Shown here one piece after another: positions 53,550 through 60,676 of a stretch of 64,000 nt of DNA. A program made the position numbers and the translations under genes. This stretch comes from Streptomyces sp. SID8374. Its GTDB lineage: Bacteria > Actinomycetota > Actinomycetes > Streptomycetales > Streptomycetaceae. Below the pieces are notes generated by a model. That model was not told the DNA's origin. It was given only the letters and a program-made list of their open reading frames with translations, and made no database searches. The number at the start of each line of letters is the position of its first letter. The stretch's first letter is position 1. Location: NCBI RefSeq assembly GCF_009865135.1, contig NZ_WWGH01000001.1, positions 868,001 to 932,000 of the forward strand, given 5' to 3'.

Positions 53550-54616
53550 GAAACGGTCCTTCCTGTCTGCTCGAACCCTGTCTGCTCGAACGCGCCCGAC
53601 GCTACAGCGAGCAGCCGCGACGCCTTCAGCTCGGTCTCGTCCCACTCGCGCTCCGGGTCGGAGCCCCAGGTGATCCCGGCGCCGGTCCCGAACCGCAGGA
53701 GCGGCGAGGGGCCGGTCCGGTCGATCCAGAACGTCCTTATGCCCACCGCCAGGGAGGCCGTTCCCCGGTCGGCGTCGACCCAGCCGACCGCGCCGCAGTA
53801 CGGCCCGCGCGGCGACCTCTCCAGCTCCTCGATGATCCGCAGCGCGCTGGACTTCGGCGCCCCGGTGACGGAGCCGGGCGGGAAGGCCGCCGCCAGCAGC
53901 TCCGGCCACCCCGCCCCTTCCGCCAGCTCGCCCCGCACGGTGGAGACGAGGTGGACGAGGCCCGGGTGCTTCTCCACCACGCAGAGGTCGGGGACGGTGA
54001 CGCTTCCGGTGGCGCAGACGCGGCCGAGGTCGTTGCGGACCAGGTCCACGATCATCACGTTCTCCGCGTGATCCTTCTCCAGCAGATCGCCCTCGGTGCG
54101 CCCGGTCCCCTTGATCGGCCCGGATTCGACGGTCCGCCCGTCCCTGCGGAGGAACAGCTCGGGGGACGCGGTGGCGACCTCCACCCCGTGACCGGGCAGG
54201 CGGATCGTTCCTGCGTACGGCGCCGGGTTGCCGCGCGCGAGCAGGGCGGTCAGGGCGTCGACGTCGGCCCGGCCGGGGTCCGGCAGCGGCGCGGAGAGGA
54301 CCCGGCAGAGGTTGGCCTGATAGACCTCGCCCGCGGCGATGTATTCACGGATCCGCCGTACGCCCGCCGTGTAGGCGTCACGGTCCAGCGAGGTCGCCCA
54401 CTCCCCGGCGGCGGGCCCGCGCCAGGCTCCGGGCACGGGGGCGGGCACCTCCTCCCGCCGTACGGAGGAGAAGCGGGCGCAGACCGTACGGCCCTCGAAG
54501 TCTGCGCACACCGCCCAGAAACCGGACGAGTCGAGAGCCGTGGGGTCGTCGGTCACATCCTGGAGACCGGAGGCGACGAGGCCGCCGAAGCGGGCCATGG
54601 GAGCGAGGGGGAACAC
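53546..54616 (-). CDS. pabB: Aminodeoxychorismate synthase component I (chorismate-binding)
   Basis: The 356-residue product starts at a GTG (VFPLAPMARFGG). The chorismate-binding domain has YIAAGEVYQANLCRVLSA, SPELFLRRDGRTVESGPIKG (with the PIKGT motif), NVMIVDLVRNDLGRVC and FPPGSVTGAPKSSALRIIEE. It is shorter than TrpE, and the position before pabC supports PabB. The C terminus carries a tandem duplication giving FEQTGFEQTG from 15 bp repeated at 53562-53576 and 53577-53591. It acts with a glutamine amidotransferase encoded elsewhere. Confidence 0.9.
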   Translation of the reverse strand: MFPLAPMARFGGLVASGLQDVTDDPTALDSSGFWAVCADFEGRTVCARFSSVRREEVPAPVPGAWRGPAAGEWATSLDRDAYTAGVRRIREYIAAGEVYQANLCRVLSAPLPDPGRADVDALTALLARGNPAPYAGTIRLPGHGVEVATASPELFLRRDGRTVESGPIKGTGRTEGDLLEKDHAENVMIVDLVRNDLGRVCATGSVTVPDLCVVEKHPGLVHLVSTVRGELAEGAGWPELLAAAFPPGSVTGAPKSSALRIIEELERSPRGPYCGAVGWVDADRGTASLAVGIRTFWIDRTGPSPLLRFGTGAGITWGSDPEREWDETELKASRLLAVASGAFEQTGFEQTGRTVS

Positions 54617-54702
54617 CCTGCTGAGTCTAGAACCGCCCGCGGTGACCTGCGTCGGGGCGACGGTACGGCGGCGCTACGGCGACCATCTGCGCAAACGCGT
54701 TT

Positions 54703-54730
54703 TTGTACTGGCCCGGGAATCCGCTAGAGT
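54703..54730 (+). promoter_or_regulatory. Candidate promoter of the five-gene tRNA operon
   Basis: TTGTAC (54703-54708) and TAGAGT (54725-54730) are 16 bases apart. Transcription would start near 54737, about 36 bases before tRNA-Gly. The AT-rich TTTTT just upstream of the -35 is unusual in this GC-rich context. Confidence 0.65.
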
Positions 54731-54772
54731 TCAACACGTCGCCGGGACGCGCAAGCGGACCGGGAAAGACAA

Positions 54773-54845
54773 GCGGACGTAGCTCAGTTGGTAGAGCGCA
54801 ACCTTGCCAAGGTTGAGGTCGCCAGTTCGAACCTGGTCGTCCGCT
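54773..54845 (+). tRNA. tRNA-Gly(GCC)
   Basis: The 73-nt cloverleaf starts GCGGACGTAGCTCAGTTGG. GCGGACG pairs with CGTCCGC, the anticodon stem CAACC/GGTTG holds TTGCCAA with anticodon GCC, and the T loop TTCGAAC is canonical. Discriminator is U; CCA is not encoded. It is first in the tRNA operon. Confidence 0.97.
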
Positions 54846-54882
54846 CGCAGAAGGTGGGGGATCTTCCCGAACCCCCATCCCT

Positions 54883-54956
54883 GGTGGAGTGGCCGAGAGG
54901 CGAGGCAACGGCCTGCAAAGCCGTCTACACGGGTTCAAATCCCGTCTCCACCTCCA
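54883..54956 (+). tRNA. tRNA-Cys(GCA)
   Basis: The 71-nt body (54883-54953) starts GGTGGAGTGGCCGAGAGGC. GGTGGAG pairs with CTCCACC, ACGGC/GCCGT closes CTGCAAA with anticodon GCA, and CGGG-TTCAAAT-CCCG is the T arm. CCA follows in the DNA at 54954-54956, which most tRNA genes here lack. Confidence 0.96.
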
Positions 54957-54957
54957 A

Positions 54958-55029
54958 GGACGATTAGCTCAGCGGGAGAGCGCTTCCCTGACACGGAAGA
55001 GGTCACTGGTTCAATCCCAGTATCGTCCA
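54958..55029 (+). tRNA. tRNA-Val(GAC), copy 1
   Basis: The 72-nt cloverleaf starts GGACGATTAGCTCAGCGGG and has anticodon loop CTGACAC (anticodon GAC) between CTTCC and GGAAG. The acceptor GGACGAT pairs with ATCGTCC. It differs from the next two Val genes only in the acceptor-stem 5' and 3' bases. It starts two bases after the tRNA-Cys CCA. Confidence 0.97.
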
Positions 55030-55065
55030 CTGATCCGCAAGGATCATCGGTCCGCAAGGATCCCC

Positions 55066-55137
55066 GCGCGATTAGCTCAGCGGGAGAGCGCTTCCCTGAC
55101 ACGGAAGAGGTCACTGGTTCAATCCCAGTATCGCGCA
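55066..55137 (+). tRNA. tRNA-Val(GAC), copy 2
   Basis: The 72-nt cloverleaf starts GCGCGATTAGCTCAGCGGG, with acceptor GCGCGAT/ATCGCGC and anticodon GAC. It is identical to copy 3. A short duplicated TCCGCAAGGATC motif (55034-55045 and 55051-55062) lies before it. CCA is not encoded. Confidence 0.97.
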
Positions 55138-55160
55138 CGCAGTAAACGCACGGTTGCCCT

Positions 55161-55235
55161 GCGCGATTAGCTCAGCGGGAGAGCGCTTCCCTGACACGGA
55201 AGAGGTCACTGGTTCAATCCCAGTATCGCGCACCA
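55161..55235 (+). tRNA. tRNA-Val(GAC), copy 3
   Basis: The 72-nt body (55161-55232) is identical to copy 2, with anticodon GAC, and is followed by an encoded CCA (55233-55235). It is the last gene of the operon, followed by a hairpin with a T-rich tail. Confidence 0.97.
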
Positions 55236-55239
55236 CCGA

Positions 55240-55271
55240 GAACCCCCGGCCGTTTCGACGACCGGGGGTTC
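55240..55271 (+). terminator. Terminator of the tRNA operon
   Basis: GAACCCCCGG (55240-55249) pairs with CCGGGGGTTC (55262-55271) around a 12-nt loop, followed by TTTCG. It lies five bases after the last encoded CCA, and is the closest to a classical rho-independent terminator in the window. Confidence 0.9.
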
Positions 55272-55295
55272 TTTCGTGCTGGCGCCTGTGTCCTG

Positions 55296-55598
55296 TCAGG
55301 ACGAGAAGAGCATCCGGCCGAAACCCTTCTGGCGGCGGTGGCCGTAGTGCCCGCCGTGCTGCTGGCCGTACTGCGGTGCGCCCCAGGCGGGGGCATGGGC
55401 CGGCGGAGCCGCCTGCGGGTAGGCCTGGGGGGCGGGCGGCGGAGGCGGTGCCTGCTGGGCCCACTGCGACTCCAGACGGGTCAGCGACTCCAGCTCGCCG
55501 TAGTCCAGGAATATCCCCCGGCAGCCGCCGCACTGTTCGATCTGGACGCCGTTGCGGTTGTACGTCTGCATCTGCGCGTGACACTTGGGACACTGCAT
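55296..55598 (-). CDS. TFIIB-type zinc-ribbon protein
   Basis: The ATG at 55596-55598 (an adjacent ATG at 55599-55601 is equally possible) gives 100 residues. CPKCHAQM and CGGCRGIFLDYGELE hold the four zinc-binding Cys of the zf-TFIIB family. The second half is Gln/Pro/Ala-rich and disordered, ending KGFGRMLFSS. GAGGAG lies about eight bases before the chosen start. Function unknown. Confidence 0.85.
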   Translation of the reverse strand: MQCPKCHAQMQTYNRNGVQIEQCGGCRGIFLDYGELESLTRLESQWAQQAPPPPPAPQAYPQAAPPAHAPAWGAPQYGQQHGGHYGHRRQKGFGRMLFSS

Positions 55599-55667
55599 CA
55601 TTCGGCTCGGCTCCTCGCCCTCGTCGTGCCGCCGCCGGAAAGCCTGTCCGGCCGCGGTGTGTTCAGC

Positions 55668-57227
55668 CTACGACGCGCACCCGTCCGCCAACTCGGGCGG
55701 GAACGTAGCGATTCGGGCACAGGAATCGATCATCAGCTGCTCCATCTCGTCCGGCTCCCGGCCTTCCGCCGCGCACTTGGCGAGGGCGACGGCCGCCGTC
55801 TGGACCGTCAGCGCGCGGGCGGGGACGTCCAGTTGCGGCCAGGGGTCCCCCGTGGCGGGCACAGCGGGTCCCCCGGCGGAGCGGTAGGCGTCCAGGAAGA
55901 GCAGCCAGTCGTCCGGGGCCAGCACCCCGGCCGCGTACCAGGCGGCGGGCCGGGCCAGGTCCCAGGCCGGGTCCCCCTGCCCCGCGTCGTCCACATCGAT
56001 GAGCAACCAGGGCCCGTCCGGGGCGGGATGACGGACGAGCTGCCCCAGGTGCAGGTCCCCGTGACAGAGGAAGCCCGACCGCGCGGCGGGCGGTGCGGCC
56101 TCGCCCCGCGCCCAGGCCGGCAGGGCATGCCAAGCAGCCTGTACGGGGAGGACGGCGCCGTCGCCGGGGAGGGCGGCGGCCATCCGGGCGACCGCCCGGG
56201 CCGCCTTGACCGGGCCGCGCATCGGCGGGGGCGGGAACGGGAGCGGAGAAACGGTTCGGTGGAGGCGGGCGAGCAGAATGGCGGCGTCGGCCCAGGGGGC
56301 CGCGTCGGGGGCCTTGGGGTCGACGGGGGTGCCGTACGGCCAGAAGGTGACGGGGCGGGGGGCGGGCCCCACCGTATCGACCGGGCCGGGGCTGGTGAGC
56401 GGCGCGAGGAGGATACCGGCCAGCTGCGGCGCCGACGCCAGGGCGAGGCGGGCCGCCAGGGCGTCGCGGTCGATGTCGGCGGCATGGGCCTTGGCGACGA
56501 CCGGGCCACTGCGGACGACGGTGCCGTCCGGCCGGTCGGCCAGGAGCTGGGGTGGTGCGCAGGCGCAGGGGGTCGCGCGAGGGCTTCCCGGCGGGTGGTG
56601 GAGGCGGTGGGCGAGGGCGCCGAGCTCACGGATGAGGGGCTGGCGGGCGGGCGAGTCGCTGATGGCTGGCTCGGCGGCGGCCAGCCTGTGGGCGACCGGG
56701 GCGCCGATGGCGGGCTCGGCGGGGGTCGGGTTGTGGGCGGCCCGGGCGCCGATGACAGGCTCGGCAGCGGTCGGCCCGTGGGCGGCCGGGGCGCCGATGA
56801 CTGGCTCGGCAGCGGCCCGCTCATGGGCGGCCGGGGCGCCGATGGCCGGTTCGGCAGCGGCCCGCTCATGGGCCGCCGGGGCGCCGATGACAGGCTCGGC
56901 AGCGGCCCGCTCATGGGCCGCCGGCTGGGGAGGGGGCGGCAGAGAGACGCCCGGCTCGGGAGGGGCCGGCAGGGAAGTCGGCGGCACGAAGGCAGGCGCC
57001 ACGGGGGCGGGCGGCACGGAGGCAGGCGCCACGGCAGCAGGCGGCACGGAGGCAGGCGGCACTGGGGCAAGCGGCACGGGGGCAGATGCCGTCGGGGCGG
57101 CTGGATCGGCAGCCGTCGGCGCGGGGCCAGTCGGCTCGGCGGGGGGCGACTTCGGGCCGGTCGGCTCAGTAGAGGTCGGCTTCGGGCCGGTCGGGTCGTG
57201 GTCGGCTGAGGTTGAGGTGGTACGCAA
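55668..57227 (-). CDS. Aminoglycoside phosphotransferase-family protein with repeat-built N terminus
   Basis: The 519-residue frame begins at a TTG (57225-57227) with GGGGGAG upstream. The C-terminal 300 residues are an APH/choline-kinase-like domain: FLCHGDLHLGQLVRH is the catalytic loop and LLIDVDDAGQGDPAWDLARP the metal-binding motif. The N-terminal 200 residues are built of Pro/Thr/Ala-rich units, including six copies of a 15-residue AAHERAAAEPVIGAP-type repeat. That part is unlikely to be globular. The start may lie further in, but no better one with a ribosome binding site is evident. The substrate is unknown; most such proteins are not resistance enzymes. Confidence 0.75.
   Translation of the reverse strand: MRTTSTSADHDPTGPKPTSTEPTGPKSPPAEPTGPAPTAADPAAPTASAPVPLAPVPPASVPPAAVAPASVPPAPVAPAFVPPTSLPAPPEPGVSLPPPPQPAAHERAAAEPVIGAPAAHERAAAEPAIGAPAAHERAAAEPVIGAPAAHGPTAAEPVIGARAAHNPTPAEPAIGAPVAHRLAAAEPAISDSPARQPLIRELGALAHRLHHPPGSPRATPCACAPPQLLADRPDGTVVRSGPVVAKAHAADIDRDALAARLALASAPQLAGILLAPLTSPGPVDTVGPAPRPVTFWPYGTPVDPKAPDAAPWADAAILLARLHRTVSPLPFPPPPMRGPVKAARAVARMAAALPGDGAVLPVQAAWHALPAWARGEAAPPAARSGFLCHGDLHLGQLVRHPAPDGPWLLIDVDDAGQGDPAWDLARPAAWYAAGVLAPDDWLLFLDAYRSAGGPAVPATGDPWPQLDVPARALTVQTAAVALAKCAAEGREPDEMEQLMIDSCARIATFPPELADGCAS
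56656..56925. repeat. Six 45-bp tandem repeats in the phosphotransferase gene
   Basis: Units begin at 56656 (most divergent), 56701, 56746, 56791, 56836 and 56881. Four begin GCGCCGATGRC and the consensus runs through TCGGCAGCGGCCCGCTCATG to GGCNGCCGGG. The period is exactly 45 bases, a whole number of codons, so copy-number change preserves the reading frame. The three units at 56791-56925 are nearly identical, and divergence grows leftward. Confidence 0.92.
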
Positions 57228-57580
57228 CGGCTCCCCCGGCGACGGTCGGTCCCGGCCCTGCCGCCGGTCCCTGCTGAGCGTACGCGGAGGGCGGTGCCGA
57301 GGCCGGTAGAGCCGCAGGGTGGCCGGGCGGGCAGGTCGCCGGAAGCCGCTGGGCGGGGCGCATGCGCGGGCCTCGCCCGCGTTCGTACCGGCGTGTCATC
57401 GTCCGGAGGAGGCGCGCGGCCGCAGGGACGGCGGCCAGGAGAAACCGGTCCGGACAGCGCGATGCCCGGTCAGCTCCCCAGCTGACCGGACAAACGCTGC
57501 CGTCCGCCGCACCCCCGTCCCCACGGGGCTGTTGGCCCGATACCCGGGTCCGGACCGCTCTTCCGGACCCCGGGCGCCGC
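57228..57580. other. Intergenic region without a confident gene
   Basis: Most of this stretch is GC-rich with no convincing coding frame; a minus-strand frame at 57166-57399 is Pro/Ala/Arg-rich and overlaps the phosphotransferase gene, so I do not call it. A 10-bp perfect hairpin, CCGGTCAGCT (57466-57475) with 57480-57489, has a 4-nt CCCC loop. A terminator-like hairpin is listed separately. Confidence 0.6.
57546..57570 (-). terminator. Hairpin after the small membrane-protein gene
   Basis: GGGTCCGGA (57546-57554) pairs with TCCGGACCC (57562-57570) around a 7-nt CCGCTCT loop. It lies 11 bases past the stop of the 68-residue protein gene on the minus strand. Confidence 0.7.
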
Positions 57581-57787
57581 TCAGCGCCCCAGTATCACAG
57601 CCACGGACGACGCCTGTGTGACCACCGCGTCCCAGCCGCCGAAGGCGACTGCGAGCAGGGCCGCCAGGGGGAGAACCATGACCGTCGCCACCAAGGGGTG
57701 ACGCGTGCCGGACGGGCGGGCGCCGAACGAGGCGTAGGCCTTGCGTCCCTGCGTGCGGATCATGGTCCGCGTTGCCGTGTCCGCCAT
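57581..57787 (-). CDS. Small single-pass membrane protein (68 aa)
   Basis: The product starts MADTATRTMIRTQGRKAYAS with a strong AGGAGAGG site a few bases upstream. A basic N terminus is followed by one transmembrane segment (LVATVMVLPLAALLAVAFGG) and a short tail. Function unknown. It is divergent from the Ser/Thr kinase gene, with a long intergenic space between. Confidence 0.7.
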   Translation of the reverse strand: MADTATRTMIRTQGRKAYASFGARPSGTRHPLVATVMVLPLAALLAVAFGGWDAVVTQASSVAVILGR

Positions 57788-58381
57788 GGTTCCTCTCCTG
57801 ACCTGATGTGGAGCGACGGGCGTGTGACCTCGGGGGACGAGTGCTGCGCCCGCCGCTTGACCTCAACATTAGGTAACCGGCGAGCACGGGGCGTCATGCC
57901 CGCGTACCGAATCCCGGGCCTCCCGGAGGATGAGCCGCCGCCCGTCCGCGTACTCCCCTGGGTGGAGACGGCCCCCGCGGACTTGGGGTCATCCCGGAGG
58001 GGGCACAGGGGGGCCACCACCCCCGGGAAGGGTCCCGACGGGTGACTTCACTCACTCCCTCCACCCTCCGAAGGAGGGTGGTTCGGGCTTCGCAGCAACT
58101 CCTAAAGAGCGTTGTCGTGTACGTCCGGGTGGTATTCGCACCCTCCCCCACCGACTCGTCCCAGCCATCATGGCTTGATCCAACACCCCTTGTTCGAAAG
58201 CCCTTTGCCGTGCCGCCGAGGTCGACGGGCCCGGAACCGCCACCCCCTGACCGCCCTTCACCTCTCCCGCCGTGCAGGGACAATCGAATCCCGGGCGAGG
58301 GCGCGGCCTCTGAGCGCACCGGGCGCGGGGTACGTAAGCTGTGCCTCGTCAGGCGGACCAGGCAGCGGGGATGGGCAGACG
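57788..58381. other. Long intergenic region with one hairpin
   Basis: No convincing coding frame is seen in about 590 bases between the divergent small membrane gene and the kinase. A perfect 9-bp hairpin, CCACCCTCC (58061-58069), GAA, GGAGGGTGG (58073-58081), is present. The region is less GC-rich than the flanks between 58085 and 58200 and could hold promoters for the kinase gene; none is clear. Confidence 0.6.
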
Positions 58382-59692
58382 ATGGCGATGATGCGGCTCC
58401 GGCGCGAGGACCCGCGTCTCGTCGGCTCGTTCCGGCTGCACCGACGGCTCGGCGCGGGCGGCATGGGCGTGGTCTACCTCGGCTCCGACCGGCGCGGCCA
58501 GCGGGTGGCGCTCAAGGTGATCCGGCCCGACCTGGCGGAGGACCAGGAGTTCCGGTCGCGGTTCGCGCGCGAGGTGTCCGCCGCGCGGCGGATCCGGGGC
58601 GGCTGCACGGCCCGGCTCGTCGCCGCCGACCTGGAGGCGGACCGCCCCTGGTTCGCGACGCAGTACGTCCCAGGCCCCTCCCTCCACGACAAGGTCGCCG
58701 AGGAAGGCCCCCTGGCCGCGGCCGAGGTCGCCACGATCGGTGCGGCGCTCTCCGAGGGCCTGGTCGCGGTGCACGAGGCGGGCGTGGTCCACCGCGACCT
58801 CAAGCCGTCGAACATCCTCCTCTCCCCCAAGGGCCCCCGCATCATCGACTTCGGCATCGCCTGGGCGACGGGGGCCAGCACGCTGACCCACGTCGGTACG
58901 GCGGTGGGGTCGCCCGGCTTCCTCGCGCCCGAGCAGGTCCGGGGCGCGGCGGTGACCCCCGCGACGGACGTCTTCTCGCTCGGTGCGACCCTGGCGTACG
59001 CGGCGATGGCCGACTCCCCCTTCGGGCACGGCAGTTCCGAGGTGATGCTCTACCGCGTGGTGCACGAGGAGGCGCAGCTCCACGGGGTGCACGACGCCCT
59101 GGCCCCCCTGATCCGCGCCTGTCTCGCCAAGGACCCGGAGGAGCGGCCGAGCACGCTCCAACTGTCCATGCGGCTCAAGGAGATCGCGGCGCGCGAGGCG
59201 CAGGGCCTGCACGAGAGCCGGCCACCCGCCCAGCGCTCGGCCCAGGAGGCGGACCGGTCCACCGGCCGTCTCGACGGCCCCTACACCGAACAGCACACCC
59301 GCCGTGCGGAGGGCCCTTCCTCTACGGGCCGCCCGCAGCAGGGCCGGCGTCCGGCGCCCTCGCGTTCGGGGGGCGGGGGCGCGCCGCGCACCGGTGGGTC
59401 CCGGCCGCAGCGGGGGCCGCGCTCCACCACGGGTTCCGGGAAGCGGCCGGGGGCGACGAACGGGCGGCCGGGGACCCGTTCCGGGGCACGTACGACCTCG
59501 GCGGGACGGCGTCCGGCCAATCCGCGGCTGCTGCGTCAGCGGCTGGTGGTGTTCGTGGTGGTGACGCTACTGGTGGCCCTGGGGATCGCGGCCGCGCAGG
59601 GGTGCCAGGGGCCGGCGCGCGGGCTGGGCGGGAGCGAGCTGCCGAACCGTCCGGACCAGGTGTCGCAGGTGCAGGTGTCCGAGAGAGGCTAG
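58382..59692 (+). CDS. Membrane-anchored Ser/Thr protein kinase (Hanks type)
   Basis: The 436-residue product starts MAMMRLRREDPRLVGSFRLH. The kinase domain has GAGGMGVVYLGSD (P-loop), VALKVIRPD (Lys), VVHRDLKPSNILL (catalytic loop) and IIDFGIAWATG (DFG), and ends near residue 275. A Pro/Arg/Ser/Gly-rich linker of about 110 residues precedes one transmembrane helix near the C terminus (VVFVVVTLLVALGIAAA), with a short outer tail and no PASTA or other sensor domain. The activation loop (STLTHVGTAVGSPGFLAPE) is typical. It likely phosphorylates cytoplasmic targets. Confidence 0.92.
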   Translation: MAMMRLRREDPRLVGSFRLHRRLGAGGMGVVYLGSDRRGQRVALKVIRPDLAEDQEFRSRFAREVSAARRIRGGCTARLVAADLEADRPWFATQYVPGPSLHDKVAEEGPLAAAEVATIGAALSEGLVAVHEAGVVHRDLKPSNILLSPKGPRIIDFGIAWATGASTLTHVGTAVGSPGFLAPEQVRGAAVTPATDVFSLGATLAYAAMADSPFGHGSSEVMLYRVVHEEAQLHGVHDALAPLIRACLAKDPEERPSTLQLSMRLKEIAAREAQGLHESRPPAQRSAQEADRSTGRLDGPYTEQHTRRAEGPSSTGRPQQGRRPAPSRSGGGGAPRTGGSRPQRGPRSTTGSGKRPGATNGRPGTRSGARTTSAGRRPANPRLLRQRLVVFVVVTLLVALGIAAAQGCQGPARGLGGSELPNRPDQVSQVQVSERG

Positions 59693-59731
59693 GAGCAGGC
59701 CTAGTCGCGCCTTCGCCTCAAGCCCCGGACT

Positions 59732-59792
59732 CTCAGCTCTCCGGGCGGCCTCGTCCCGGTCCTCGGGAGCGCCCTCAGCTCTCCGGGCGGCC
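59732..59792. repeat. 19-bp direct repeat: duplicated 3' end of the SpoU gene
   Basis: CTCAGCTCTCCGGGCGGCC occurs at 59732-59750 and at 59774-59792, 42 bases apart. The right copy encodes the last residues and stop of the SpoU methylase gene. The left copy is non-coding and lies just beyond that stop. Confidence 0.8.
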
Positions 59793-60593
59793 CGTCGCCA
59801 CCGCGTAGAACGCGACCGCCGCCGCCGCGCCCACGTTGAGTGAGTCGACTCCGTGCGCCATCGGGATGCGGACCCACTCGTCGGCGGCCATCAGCGCCTT
59901 CGTGGACAGTCCCTCCCCCTCCGCGCCCAGCATCAGCGCCACTCGCTCCAGCCGGTGCGGGGCCGCCTCGTCGATGCTGGTGGCCTTGGGGTCCGGAGTG
60001 AGGGCGAGGAGCCGGAAGCCCGCTTCCCGTACGGTCTCCAGTGTCTTGGGCCAGGCTTCGAGACGGGCGTACGGAACGGAGAAGACCGCCCCCATGGAGA
60101 CCTTGACCGAGCGCCGGTAGAGCGGGTCCGCGCAGTCCGGGGAGAGCAGGACCGCGTCCATGCCGAGGGCGGCGGCGCTGCGGAAGATCGCGCCGATGTT
60201 GGTGTGGTCGTTGACCGACTCCATGACCACCACCCGGCGGGCGGTGGTGAGGAGTTCGTCGGCGGTGGGCAGCGGCTTGCGCTGCATGGAGGCGAGCGCC
60301 CCCCGGTGGACGTGGTAGCCGGTGACGCGTTCGGCCAGCTCGGGGGCGACGGCGTACACCGGGGCCGGGACCTCGTCGATGACGTCGCGCATGACGTCGA
60401 CCCACTTGGCGGAGAGCAGCATGGACCGCATCTCGTACCCGGCGTGCCGGGCACGCCTGATGACCTTCTCGCCCTCGGCGATGAAGAGGCCCTCGGCGGG
60501 CTCGCGGCGGCGCCGCAACTCGACGTCGGTCAGTCCGATGTAGTCGCTCAGGCGCGGGTCGTCGGGGTCATCGATGGTGATGAGATCTGCCAC
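59775..60593 (-). CDS. SpoU/TrmH-family RNA 2'-O-methyltransferase
   Basis: The 272-residue product starts at a GTG. An N-terminal L30e-like substrate-binding domain (AEGLFIAEGEKVIRRARHAG) precedes the SPOUT knot domain: VVVMESVNDHTNIGAIFRSA (motif 1), VALMLGAEGEGLS (motif 2) and RIPMAHGVDSLNVGAAAAVA (motif 3). It methylates a ribose in tRNA or rRNA; the target cannot be read from the sequence. It converges with the kinase gene. Confidence 0.92.
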   Translation of the reverse strand: MADLITIDDPDDPRLSDYIGLTDVELRRRREPAEGLFIAEGEKVIRRARHAGYEMRSMLLSAKWVDVMRDVIDEVPAPVYAVAPELAERVTGYHVHRGALASMQRKPLPTADELLTTARRVVVMESVNDHTNIGAIFRSAAALGMDAVLLSPDCADPLYRRSVKVSMGAVFSVPYARLEAWPKTLETVREAGFRLLALTPDPKATSIDEAAPHRLERVALMLGAEGEGLSTKALMAADEWVRIPMAHGVDSLNVGAAAAVAFYAVATGRPES

Positions 60594-60676
60594 AGGGTGA
60601 TACTGCCTTGTCCGGTCTGCGGTGCCAACGCCCGGGATGGGATGCGTAACCGCGGGTTACTTGGTGGGGTCCGAAT

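Noticed and set aside
54804..55170. Short frames in the tRNA cluster
   Set aside because: They translate tRNA sequences and contain the repeated tRNA-derived peptide; the tRNA genes explain the region.
55668..57227. Aminoglycoside resistance gene
   Set aside because: The phosphotransferase fold alone does not predict resistance; Streptomyces chromosomes have many such proteins of unrelated function, and no resistance subfamily motif is evident.
57166..57399. 77-residue minus-strand frame upstream of the phosphotransferase gene
   Set aside because: It overlaps that gene, lacks a ribosome binding site and has a Pro/Ala/Arg composition typical of non-coding frames here.
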